Shown piece after piece: positions 10,136 through 19,330 of a stretch of 64,000 nucleotides of DNA. A program made the position numbers and the translations under genes. This DNA is from Anastrepha obliqua (taxonomy: Eukaryota; Arthropoda; Insecta; Diptera; Tephritidae), in contig NC_072897.1 in NCBI RefSeq assembly GCF_027943255.1, forward strand, positions 59,234,406-59,298,405. Reading direction: 5' to 3'. The notes under the pieces were generated by a model that had not been told where the DNA came from, searched no databases, and saw only the letters and a list, made by a program, of their open reading frames with translations. Every line of letters begins with the position of its first letter. The stretch's first letter is position 1.

Positions 10136-12689
10136 CCCTAGACCAGTGGTCGCCAACCTTTTCAATGTGTTGAGCTATTTTCAAGATTTTGAAATAAACA
10201 GCGAGCTACTTGCACAAGCCAACATAAATTAAATAATACACAGTTATATTCGACACACAATACATGTATTTATTTTACTAATATACGTTCTATATATAAT
10301 AAACTTTTGACTTATAGTGCTTATATTTATGCATAACTACATCCATGTTCACACCTATCAATCGTAACAAAATTTTTTGCAGTCATAATGGCAAATCACA
10401 AGCGACTTAAAAAAACAACAAAACAGTAATAGTACATTATTATATAAATAAAATATGGGCAGATAAAAAGAGCATATTTAATGAGAAGGTTGACATTCTG
10501 ACTCATCGATAATTTTTTTAATATTTGCAGTATAATTTGATACAGTCATTCGAATACAGTTATCCAAATGTATATCTGTAAGCCGATTGCGGTATTTATT
10601 TTTAATAAATTTCATATTGGAAAAAGAAGATTCACACAAATAAGTTGAACTGAATAACGCTTTCACTTTCAACGCAACACGACATAAAACTGAATACTTA
10701 TCTTTACTTACTAAAGTCCATATACATTTTGTATTTGAACCTCAAGATTTTAAAGTCAAGTCACTTTGAAAAGCAATAAGTTCCATTTCTGTCACAGTAA
10801 TGTCTCTGCCAAAGTTGTTCATAACACAGGTTGCAAACTGTTGTATATCAATGTCCATGAAGGGTGAAACAACAAATTGCGTCACTAAAGCAATTTTGCT
10901 GAAATCCTTGAAACGATGTTTGAAGTTTTCCTTCAAGTTAGAAACTATTTCCATATGATATTTACTGTCATAGGGCTCTTATAGATTTTTGGATATCTTT
11001 TCGGAAAGAATAGGAAAATGCTTAGTATCGCGCTTTTTTAGGTCTTGTTCCCAAAATCCAAGTTTTGTAATAAATGCATTTATATCAGAAATCATTTCCG
11101 CTAATTCTTTATCCCTGCCTTGAAGCTGCAAGTTAAGCTCATTTAATTTCTCTGTAATGTCTACAAGAAAACCAAAATCTCTGAGCCAAGTCGAATTTTC
11201 CAGTTCAGGAATCGGTTCATCGCGTTCTTTGAAAAATTGGAGTATAGCAGGCAGGACATCACTGAAACGTTTGAGCACTCGTCCTCTGCTTAACCATCGC
11301 ACTTCAGAGTGAAGAAGTAGCTCTCCGTATTGACGGTCAATTTCATCAGCCAAGGTTTTAAATAATCTTCTGTGTAACGCTAGAGCTCTAATCTTGTTCA
11401 CAATTTTCACCACCAGTTTCATAACGTTGTTCAAGTTTAGAAAATTTCCACATAATGCTTGCTGATGTATAATACAGTGGTAACTAAGAAATTGTGGAAA
11501 ACTTTCATCCTTATGACATAGCGCCACGAGCCCCTTATCACAACCCACCATAGCTGGAGCACCGTCAGTTGTCAGGCCTACCATTTTTGATATTGGAATT
11601 TTCTCAGAAGAGATGAGATTTTTTAAATGAGAAAACAGCTCTAGCCCAGTAGTATGTCCTTTGAGTGGAATAAACTTCAAAAGATCTTCTTTAATTGTAA
11701 AATCACTAAAAGTCATTCTGACAAATATGGCCATCTGTGAGGTGTCAACTACATCTGTTGATTCATCCAGTTGCAGTGAAAACTAAATACAGTTATCTAA
11801 GTCACTTCTTAACTGTAAAAAAATATCATTGCTCATTACTTCTACTCGCCTCATCACTGTATTAGCAGAAAGTTGCATAGATTTTATAGCAGACACTATT
11901 TCGTCTTTATTTCTAAAGTTGGCGAATAAAGAATCTGCAGCTTCCAAAAATGCTTGTTTTATGATTTCCCCGTCTTCATAAGTTTTTTTCTTTTGTGCAA
12001 TTATCTGGGAAACACGATAAGATGCTTCAGTTGCAGCCTTATTTTTGTCGATTGTTTTCAAAAATATTGACTGTTGTCCAATTAACTGGATTTTTAAATG
12101 TTTCAGTTTTTCTTTTCTGGTGGCAGAATTTAACGGGAGTGCCTTCTCAAAATTCGAATGTACAGTTTTATGATGCCTCTCAATATTTCCTTTTTTAGGA
12201 ACTGACACAGATGTATTACATAACAAACAAACACTTTTGCCTTTAACTTCTGTGAAGAAGTATTGTTCTTCCCATTCCGAATGGAAATGGTATGTCTTCG
12301 CCTTCTTACTACTGCTTGCCATAATGTTTCGAACTCTAACCCAACCGCTGCACGCAGAACGTTGATAATGCCGTTCAGTATTAAACTGAGGGCAATGTCG
12401 ACGTGCATTGCGTATATATAAAGCCAAAAAATTCTCGAACACGCTAATCGGTTCCAGCCGATCCTAGAACGGAGACGCGACTTCGCGTCGTGTTTGTCGG
12501 CGCGAAATCGCTTACCGCAGTGTTGCCGCTGTTTATCTATTTATTATGAAGATTTCTGAAATTTGCTAATACTGGTATGATTTTCAGACTGGTGGATTTT
12601 TTGCAACGTGAGCAGCGCGAGCTACCAGAATTGCCTTTGCGAGCTACCGGTAGCTCGCGATCGACGGGTTGGCGACAACTGCCCTAGAC
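10136..12689 (-). mobile_element. hAT element, copy 1, with perfect 8-bp target duplication
   Basis: The element spans 10144-12681 (2538 bp). Its ends are imperfect inverted repeats: CAGTGGTCGCCAACC on the left against the reverse complement CAGTTGTCGCCAACC on the right. CCCTAGAC occurs at both 10136-10143 and 12682-12689, the 8-bp target duplication typical of hAT. A minus-strand transposase pseudogene fills most of the interior. The right subterminal region has repeated GCGAGCTACC words and their inverse. The same element recurs at 53487-62906. Confidence 0.95.
10478..12442 (-). pseudogene. BED-finger hAT transposase pseudogene, copy 1
   Basis: Probable start is the ATG at 12322 (M-A-S-S-S-K-K), although the frame is open from 12442. 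An N-terminal BED zinc finger (C-L-L-C-N-T ... H-H-K-T-V-H) precedes the catalytic domain, with Asp in L-D-E-S-T-D-V and T-T-D-G-A-P-A-M-V-G. The C-terminal hAT dimerisation region has the C-E-S-S-F-S-N-M motif near 10640, whose Glu is the expected third acidic residue. In-frame stops occur at 11783-11785 (unique to this copy), at 10979-10981, just before 10742, and between there and 10672. Copy 2 lacks the first but shares the others. The protein would cut and paste the element; this copy cannot make it whole. Confidence 0.85.
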
Positions 12690-13314
12690 TATGTACGTAC
12701 ATATTTCTATTCTGGACTACCAGCAAAACATTGCTTATTAATATACACATATTCATGTACATACAACCGCACACACGGGCCACTCACTTTATTCCTCTAA
12801 ATGCGTATGTCGTCCAAAGCTGAAATTCTATGCCTAGCGACTACAAGAACAAAATGCATTAATATGCGCAGCCGGAGCGGCCATGATTCTAGTTGCCATG
12901 GCGCTGAATAGTCTGAAATAGTCGCGGCGGCGCTAAACAGTTTCAACTATTGTACAGCACGACAAAATAATTAATTGATAAGTTCGAGCTCATATTTCTA
13001 TGAGCAAAGTACTTTCATTCATAAAACGAGCCGCCCATATGGCAATTTTTCTCAATTATGACAAAAATTTACATCTAGGATTGAACATATCAAATCAAAA
13101 TAGTCAATACTCGAATATTTTCCAATATTTGGTGAATATTGAACTTTTGTCAAGTCGAGTGGCCGCGGTTCCGTACATATGTATGCATGAATATATATAT
13201 ATATATATATATATATGTAAATATGTCATCTAAATGCTCGACAATCAGCCGCTTGTTCGTCAAGTCCCCGCATCAGTGTACAGTAAAATGCAGAAGACAA
13301 CAGCAAGTCTTATT
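12690..13314. repeat. Spacer containing dispersed repeat copy 1 and a TA microsatellite
   Basis: From about 12801 to 13246 the sequence is similar to 17424-17728. Shared landmarks include GTTCGAGCTCATATTTC, AAACGAGCCGCCCATATG and GTCGAGTGGCCGCGG. Copy 1 is longer and has an (AT)n run at about 13191-13216. No ORF in either copy looks coding, so this is an unclassified non-coding repeat. Confidence 0.65.
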
Positions 13315-14265
13315 ATTCTTAATTGGCGCGATAACCGCTTACGCGATTTTGCTCGAGTTTCACAAAGCGCGGCAGTCGTTTCTTTCTCGTGCTAACCGGC
13401 GCCAATTGGACACACCAAGTGATGCCACGTCCTTCTCCACCTGATGTTTCCAAGCCAGAGGAGGTCTTCCTCTTCCTCTACTACCACCAGCTGGTAACGC
13501 ATCAAATACTTTCAGAGCCGGAGCGTTTTGATCCATTCGGACAACATGACCCAGCCAACCTAGCCGCTGGATCTTTATTCGCTGCGCTATGTCTATGTCG
13601 TCGTAAAGCTCATACAGCTCATCGTTCCATCGTCTGCGATATTCGCTATTGCCAACGTGCAAAGGTCCAAAAATCTTACACAGAATCTTTCTCTCAAACA
13701 CTCCAAGCGTCGCTTCATCGGATGTTGTCATCGTCCAAGCTTCTGCGCCATACGTTAGGACGGGCATGATGACACTTTTGTAGAGTGTTAGTTTTATTCG
13801 CTGAGAGAGGACTTTACTACTCAATTGCCTACTTAGTCCAAAGTAGCACTTGATGGCAAGAGAGATTGGCTAAGGCTGACATTGTTATCGGTGTTAATGC
13901 TGGTTCCTAAGTATACCAAGTCCTTTACAACCTCCAAATCATAACTGTCAACAGTGACGTGGGTGCCGATATGCGAGTGCGCCGATGGTTTGTTTGATGA
14001 CAGGAGGTACTTCGTTTCGTCCTCGTTCACCACCGGACCCATTCGCTATGCTTCTTTATCCAGTCTGGAGAAGGCAGAACTAAGAGCGCGATTGTTAAGG
14101 CCGATGATGTCGATATGATCGGCATACGCCAACAATTGTACGCTCTTATAAAAAATTGTACCTGAGCGGCTCATACGATGCTCTCCAACATTAGGTTAAA
14201 GAAGTCACACGACAGAGAGTCACCCTGTCTGAAACCTCGTTTGGCATCAAACGGCTCGGGGAGTT
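13315..14265 (-). pseudogene. RTE-type LINE, 5'-truncated copy
   Basis: The copy aligns with the 3' third of the intact RTE ORF at 19331-22300. The RT end (F-E-R-K-I-L-C-K-I-F-G-P-L-H-V-G) and the C-terminal G-R-G-R-P-P-L-A-W-K-H-Q-V block lie in 13824-13360. The preceding block with V-V-N-E-D-E-T-K-Y-L-L-S-S-N-K lies in 14042-13833. A short deletion near 13865 separates the frames, and the 14043-14262 part is broken by further changes. The 5' truncation is abrupt at about 14265, where the tail of another LINE begins. Confidence 0.9.
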
Positions 14266-15735
14266 AGGTTAGGTTAGGTTAAATGGCTGCCCTAGTGTAA
14301 GGCATACTTGGACAAATATTGAAAATTCGTCCGTTGCGATGCCATACAGGGGGGAGGAGAAAGGAGATGGGAAGGAAGAAGGAGCCTTGGGATTGGAGGC
14401 GATGATGACTATGCATTTTACGACGACGCTGGCGGTGGCTGATTTACGTTCGTAATTAGCCGTAACAAGCTACTGATGAGCTTCACCAAATTTGTGATAT
14501 TATATCCGCAGGCGTAGCGAAGAAATTAGAGCCCAGGTGTCTATATCTTTGCCAGACAAGCTCAGGGCAGCTGAAAAGAAGGTGTTGAGATGATTCCACC
14601 TCGTCCTCCAGACAGTTTCTGCAAAACGGACTTGAGGCAATCCCAAGTCTCACCGCACGAACACCTAACGAAAAATGTCCGGTAAGGATACCCACCAAAT
14701 TCGAGAGCTGGGGCTTTGTTAGCCTTGGGAGTTCCCTCGTGCGTTTCCGATCTACTCGGGCTCAGAAGGATCCCGCGACCTTGCACGTTTGCGCACTAGC
14801 CAGCGCTCGCTGAGTTGACTCGAGGCCCATCTTTCCAGGAGTAGACCACACGTTCTTGAGGTAACCCCAATCCTTTCATTTCGTGACGAAACTGTGCCCA
14901 AAGTTCCCAGTTCTAGAACGCACAAACAACGAGCCCAGGGCCCTACTTTGTTAACGGTAATTACCGAGGTAAGCAACCAATCCACTGCTTCCTTAATTGC
15001 GGAGACCTCCGCTTGGAAAACGCTACAGTGATCCGGGAGCCTGCATTTGAGTTTGATAGGGAGCTCCTTACGGAATACTCCCCCACCAACCCTCCCGTCC
15101 AATTTCGAGCCATCGGTGAACATGTTTGCCGCCAAATGTTGCACCCCGCTCACTCATCCCTTGAGGGAATATGAGTAGAAAAAGGTCCGCTCGGACCTAG
15201 CGTGGGTGTACAGTGATCCAGCACCATGGGGATGAACTCAAATTTTTTAAGAAAACTAAAGTATCTGTAACTTAAGTCTAACTTATGGCCCGATCACCTT
15301 AGTCTGATTGCAGCGCGTGCAGCAGTAGTTTACCCTACAATGTCCACGGGTGCCACATTCAGCATAGCGTGAAGCGCTAGAGTAGGAGTGTAACGGAGCG
15401 CCCCACTGATTCCAATGAGGGCAGACCTTTGTACCCTCTCCAGTTGCTTAACTGACACCTTGTCCGAGAACACCAATGGAACACCCGCTATTGAGGGGAG
15501 AAACACTTTAGGTATTACGTATTCCCTCAAAAATAAGACGAGCTCCATCTTCAGAGGGTTTATCGAAAGGCCGCAGTTTGCGGTCCAATTCATACCTAGA
15601 TTTAAATAACTCTGCATCAGTTCCATCATAGTATCTAGAAACTGGCCTCTGACAATAGGTGCCACGTCATCCGCGTAGGCAATTAGCCCCTCCTGCCGGC
15701 GGAGAGAGGTGTGGCCCCTTTCTGCCACGACCGTT
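14266..15735 (-). pseudogene. LINE with RNase H domain (I/LOA-like), degraded 3' part
   Basis: Read on the minus strand, 15728-15330 encodes RT from the Y-A-D-D catalytic motif (I-A-Y-A-D-D-V) onward, with an internal deletion after it. Next, 15153-14752 encodes RNase H (M-F-T-D-G-S-K-L, then F-Q-A-E-V-S-A-I). Last, 14698-14483 encodes a finger (C-R-N-C-L-E-D-E-V-E-S-S-Q-H-L-L-F-S-C-P). The order RT, RNase H, C-x2-C-x7-8-H-x4-C fits I-group LINEs (I, LOA, Outcast); the exact clade is uncertain. About 210 bp of 3' UTR follows, ending in repeats of AACCT. The copy is 5'-truncated at about 15735 with several frame breaks. Confidence 0.75.
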
Positions 15736-15760
15736 CTATCACTCCTGGCGCTTTATGAGC

Positions 15761-15998
15761 TGTTAACAAATTCAAGTAAACAACAGTCAGCAGCAATTGT
15801 CCAAAATCGAAGTCAGCAATAATCAATAAAGAGGGCATATGCAAATGCAACGTGACGTGTGGCCAATAATAGGTATAATTTTAAATTAAAGAAATAATTG
15901 TAATTAATCATAAGTTGGATTCAATATAATAAAGATAAAAGTGAACACAAGTCGGCACGCCTTTTTTAAAAATAAAGTTTAATTAATGAAACTTTAAC
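15761..15998 (+). repeat. LTR at the left edge of the tandem array (5' LTR of unit A)
   Basis: The last 122 bp (15877-15998) match the 122-bp LTR remnant that ends each array unit, with a handful of substitutions and no length difference. Left of that, about 116 bp has no counterpart at the other junctions, so this seems to be the fullest LTR copy. It begins near TGTTAAC at 15761 and ends in TTTAAC. A foreign insertion starts at 15999, exactly where the other units continue into the primer site. The left limit is inferred. Confidence 0.7.
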
Positions 15999-16211
15999 CA
16001 GAGAATGTTAATGCAATGAGAAGGTGCAAATGTTACTCTGAGATTTTTTTTAGTACAATTGAGATTTGAAAGATTTGAAGTAAGGAAATTTAGCACACCG
16101 AGTTTATAGACACCTCACTGACTTTTCCCCACACAAAAATTAGAAACAGCACACATCTTTCACCTCAACACACAACACATTTCTCACCTCGACATTAAAC
16201 CAATTAAATTT

Positions 16212-16600
16212 TTACTATTTTCGTATTTTTGAAATAATAAGCGAATACGTAAAATTTATTACATAACTTTTTTTTTTCAATTACATAAAAAAAAAACGAA
16301 TTTAAAAAAAAAATTAATAAAAAAAAGTTTGCGCCGGGAATTGAAATCGAGTCTAACATGTGGCGAGGAAAAATAGGCGGTGTGTTTATGTCTTCGACTG
16401 CTTATTTTTTTACTATTTTGTTAGTTTTGAAATGATAAGCGGATACGTAAAATTTATTACAAATTTTTTTACGATTACATTAAAAAAATAAATTTAAAAA
16501 CGAAAAAATAAAAAATTTGCGCCGAGAATTGATGGCGAGTCACGTGGGGAGGATAAATACGCAGAGCGTTTATTTCTGCGCCTGCGTTGTGAACAAAAGG
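16212..16600. repeat. 198-bp tandem duplication, diverged
   Basis: TTACTATTTT followed by a GATAAGCGAATACGT-like phrase and TAAAATTTATTACA occurs at 16212 and again at 16410, a 198-bp offset. Both copies continue through A/T runs into a TTTGCGCCG-type phrase and an AATTGA box. The copies differ at many positions and in homopolymer lengths. Confidence 0.75.
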
Positions 16601-17423
16601 TTTGTGATGTCTACGTAGATATGTATGCGCGCGACGCGAATAAGTTTTAATAAATTCTGAAAGTAATTTATGAAGTTTTTCATTACATACATTCATAAAT
16701 GAACGTATACTCTATATGTACATAAATGATGGTATATGACAATATACATAATATGTGTGTACATGTCAATAGGAGGTATTTGCATTCAGAAAACAAACGG
16801 TTTAAGAAAAATCAACACTTATTTTATATTGTATATCAATTTATAGTTTATGTATTCGACAGCGTTTACATACATATGTATGTATGTACATACATTTGTA
16901 TATGAAAAACAATAATGCACAAGCGAAAGAACATCACCTTACTTTCATACATATGTACATATGAATGTATGCCCAAATAACCTTGACTTATGTATGTACA
17001 CATCTCACAGCACATCACATTCTTACAGGAAATCAAATACACATACGTACTAGCGAACGAGTTTCTTCCTAACAAGTGCAAAAACCATTCTGCTCTATGT
17101 ATGTATATATACCCACTTTATGTCCTAGCATATATACATACATATATATCTACTTGCCTTCTAAACTTCCTACAAAATAATTGTATTCATATGTTACTAC
17201 ATCCATGCACGTTCATACATTCATGCATACATATATGCGTGAGCACAGCGCTCCCTTCTTGCTACCGTGTACTTTTTTCTTTCTCCAGTCGATACTCCTA
17301 ATATTGTATTTGCAAAAACACAATACGTTGATAGACGCAAAGCAACAGCAAGCGCAACGTGATGGCCTCTTTGCCACCACACATTCTAAAATGTTCTAGA
17401 ACACAACAAAAACACATACCTCA
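16601..17423. other. AT-rich spacer with CATA/TATG runs
   Basis: No ORF or element was recognised. Short tetranucleotide runs of the TACATATG type are dense between about 16680 and 17260, as in many fly intergenic regions. Confidence 0.5.
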
Positions 17424-17728
17424 CATGCGCATGTCGCCCAAAGCTAAAATCTAAGCCTTGCGACTACGGCGCTGAACAATTTAGAACAAAAACAAAAGGT
17501 TCATTCATAAGTTCGAGCTCATATTTCAATTTCATTCATAAAACGAGCCGCCCATATGCCAATTTTCGCGACCATTAGAAAATAGTCAATATTGGAATAT
17601 TTCGCGTGGAATTATTTGCCAATATTTGATAAATCTTGAATTTGTGTCATGTCGAGTGGCCGCGGCTCCGTATGTATGTATGCACCCTTATATGTATGTA
17701 AATATGTCTTCTAACTGTTCGACAGTCG
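17424..17728. repeat. Dispersed repeat copy 2
   Basis: Shorter, diverged partner of 12801-13246 in the same orientation. It keeps the same ordered landmarks but lacks about 140 bp of copy 1, including the segment with the GGAGCGGCCATG word. Confidence 0.65.
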
Positions 17729-17811
17729 CGAGTTAATGCGACTTAGATTCCTTGAACAATTCCAGCGAATTACATATTTCTGTCCGCAAAGCCGCATATA
17801 TCTACCCTGTG

Positions 17812-18235
17812 ATCAAAAAGTTCCGGGAATATTTAAATAAAACATAACAGAGTTAAATTTCAGGCAAATTTATATTATCTCCTTCAAAATATGACCCGTC
17901 TGAAGCAACACACATGTGCCAACGTTTAACTCAGTCCTCCAAACACCCCCGGCAGGCCGACATGGCCTTCAGCTCCTTCCTCGTATTCTCTTTGATCTCT
18001 TTGATCGGTGCGATGGCGCGTTATCATCACGCAAAATCTAACAATTGTTTACTCACATTTCCGGCCGTTTTCAACATTCAGCATCTCTCAAAGGCTTCAA
18101 AACGGATAAATAATATTCTTTATTGACTGTCTGGCCCGATGGAAGGTACTCATGGTGGACTATGCCTTGGCAATCGAAGAAAAGAGTCAACATCACCTTC
18201 CCGGTTCTTTTTGCTCATAGGGTATACATATCCCA
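17812..18235 (-). pseudogene. Mariner-family transposase fragment with one terminal repeat
   Basis: The left end reads TA then CCCTGTGATCAAAAAGTTCC, a mariner-type terminal repeat next to a TA target. Minus-strand frames encode V-M-L-T-L-F-F-D-C-Q-G-I-V-H-H-E-Y-L-P, then G-Q-T-V-N-K-E-Y-Y-L. In another frame come a D-D-N-A-P-S-H catalytic block and finally a C-V-A-type C-terminus near 17910. The N-terminal DNA-binding domain is missing, a central stretch is shortened, and there are frameshifts and stops. The second terminal repeat was not found. Confidence 0.75.
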
Positions 18236-18276
18236 TCTTTTCACTGACGGACAAGAAGACGGTCGCAGTTGTTGTT

Positions 18277-19235
18277 TTTTATATGCATACATTTTGCGTT
18301 CGTTGAAGGCTTGTATATATGTATTTATATACATTTATATACATATGCGTGTATGCGCGTTTGGCTTTCTGGATGCATCCATGGATATTAGAACATTTTC
18401 TCATCAATATGTGTATGTAAGTAGTTCAGATTTGACTAAAGAGATTAAATATAGGAATGCATATTCATATGATTGCCTTTATGGCTGTTTTACATATAAA
18501 TCAATTCAAAAGAAGTATGAATAATGTTATATAGAAAATAAATTTCTAAATAACAGGTATTAGAAAAACCTGAATGCACTATTTTAAATCAATTATAATT
18601 AAACCAAATATAAAAAATTAAATAAAAATATCGAACAAAGAAAAATACCAAAGGGACCTGAACCTGAGTCAAATATGGGACGATGTACTGCATACACGAC
18701 ACGTCTTTCACGATTGCGCTAAACTATAATTACTAATGAACTTTTCTAAATTACTCATTTATTCGATTCGCAGTTTTATATGCACAAATTCTGCGTTAGT
18801 TGAAAGTTTGTATGCGCAATTATATGCATATGTATGTGTGTATGCGCGTTTGGCTTTCTGGACGGATATTACAATAGAATGATATTTTCTCATCAATATA
18901 ATTTGGATTTGATGAAAGAGATTAAAGACATATGTATGTATGTACTTATTTTCTGTTTTTATTGATTTATATAAAAATCAGGTCATATCCAGTATGAACT
19001 ATTTTATACCGAAAAGAAATTTCCCTTTATGAAATACAAAAAAACAGTATTTTAAAGAAATTTTAATTAAAATAAACTCAAAAATTTTACCAAACTTTCC
19101 TGGTTTGAATTGTAAAAAAAAAAATGTGCAAGAAAAAAAAATATGACTTCAGGACTTGAACCTGAATTAAATACGTGCCAAAAAACAAAACGAATAATTC
19201 CGCCGACTTTAGCTTCTGCACCACAAATTAACTGC
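18277..19235 (-). repeat. Tandem pair of ~498-bp repeats with pol III A/B-box-like motifs (SINE-like)
   Basis: Two copies, about 18277-18774 and 18775-19235, share landmarks such as TGTATGCGCGTTTGGCTTTC at a constant offset of about 498 bp. On the minus strand each has a B-box-like motif: GGTTCAGGTCC at 18664-18654 and GGTTCAAGTCC at 19162-19152. Upstream of each is an A-box-like word (TTTAGCGCAATCGTG at 18723-18709 in copy 1, weaker in copy 2 near 19222-19206). In copy 2 the B-box lies in a CAGG/CCTG stem with a 7-nt loop, like a T-arm. This fits a tRNA-derived SINE or a tRNA-like head. Confidence 0.55.
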
Positions 19236-19330
19236 CGCGCAGCCTTCTTAATCGCAAATTTATTCGCTTCGCTGTGGGCATGAAATAAGTCGATTTCCTT
19301 AGTCTTCTTCTTAATTGGCGCGATAACCGC
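19236..19330 (-). other. 3' end and tail of the RTE LINE and its flank
   Basis: After the RTE stop codon the minus strand continues for only about 25 nt of shared sequence (through GCGCCAATTAAG), ending in short AAG-type repeats. The copy at 13315 ends at the same point with AAT-type repeats. A very short 3' UTR with simple-repeat tails is typical of RTE elements. Confidence 0.65.

Noticed and set aside
13191..13216. AT run as a possible regulatory or origin signal
   Set aside because: A plain dinucleotide microsatellite with no associated motif.
14266..14284. TTAGG-like repeats that could be telomeric
   Set aside because: Only about three units, in a position that fits the simple-repeat tail of the minus-strand LINE at 14266-15735. 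Flies also lack the TTAGG telomere.
15761..15998. First read as a stand-alone solo LTR
   Set aside because: The 37-bp inverted repeats and near-duplicate flanks show it is unit A's own LTR, separated from the unit by the 6.57-kb insertion.
16650..17260. Regularly spaced short repeats that might suggest a CRISPR-like array
   Set aside because: They are irregular CATA/TATG microsatellite runs in an insect genome with no defined spacer units.
17914..18524. Two plus-strand frames of 70 and 133 codons
   Set aside because: The first is antisense to the mariner fragment and the second runs through CATA-type simple sequence.
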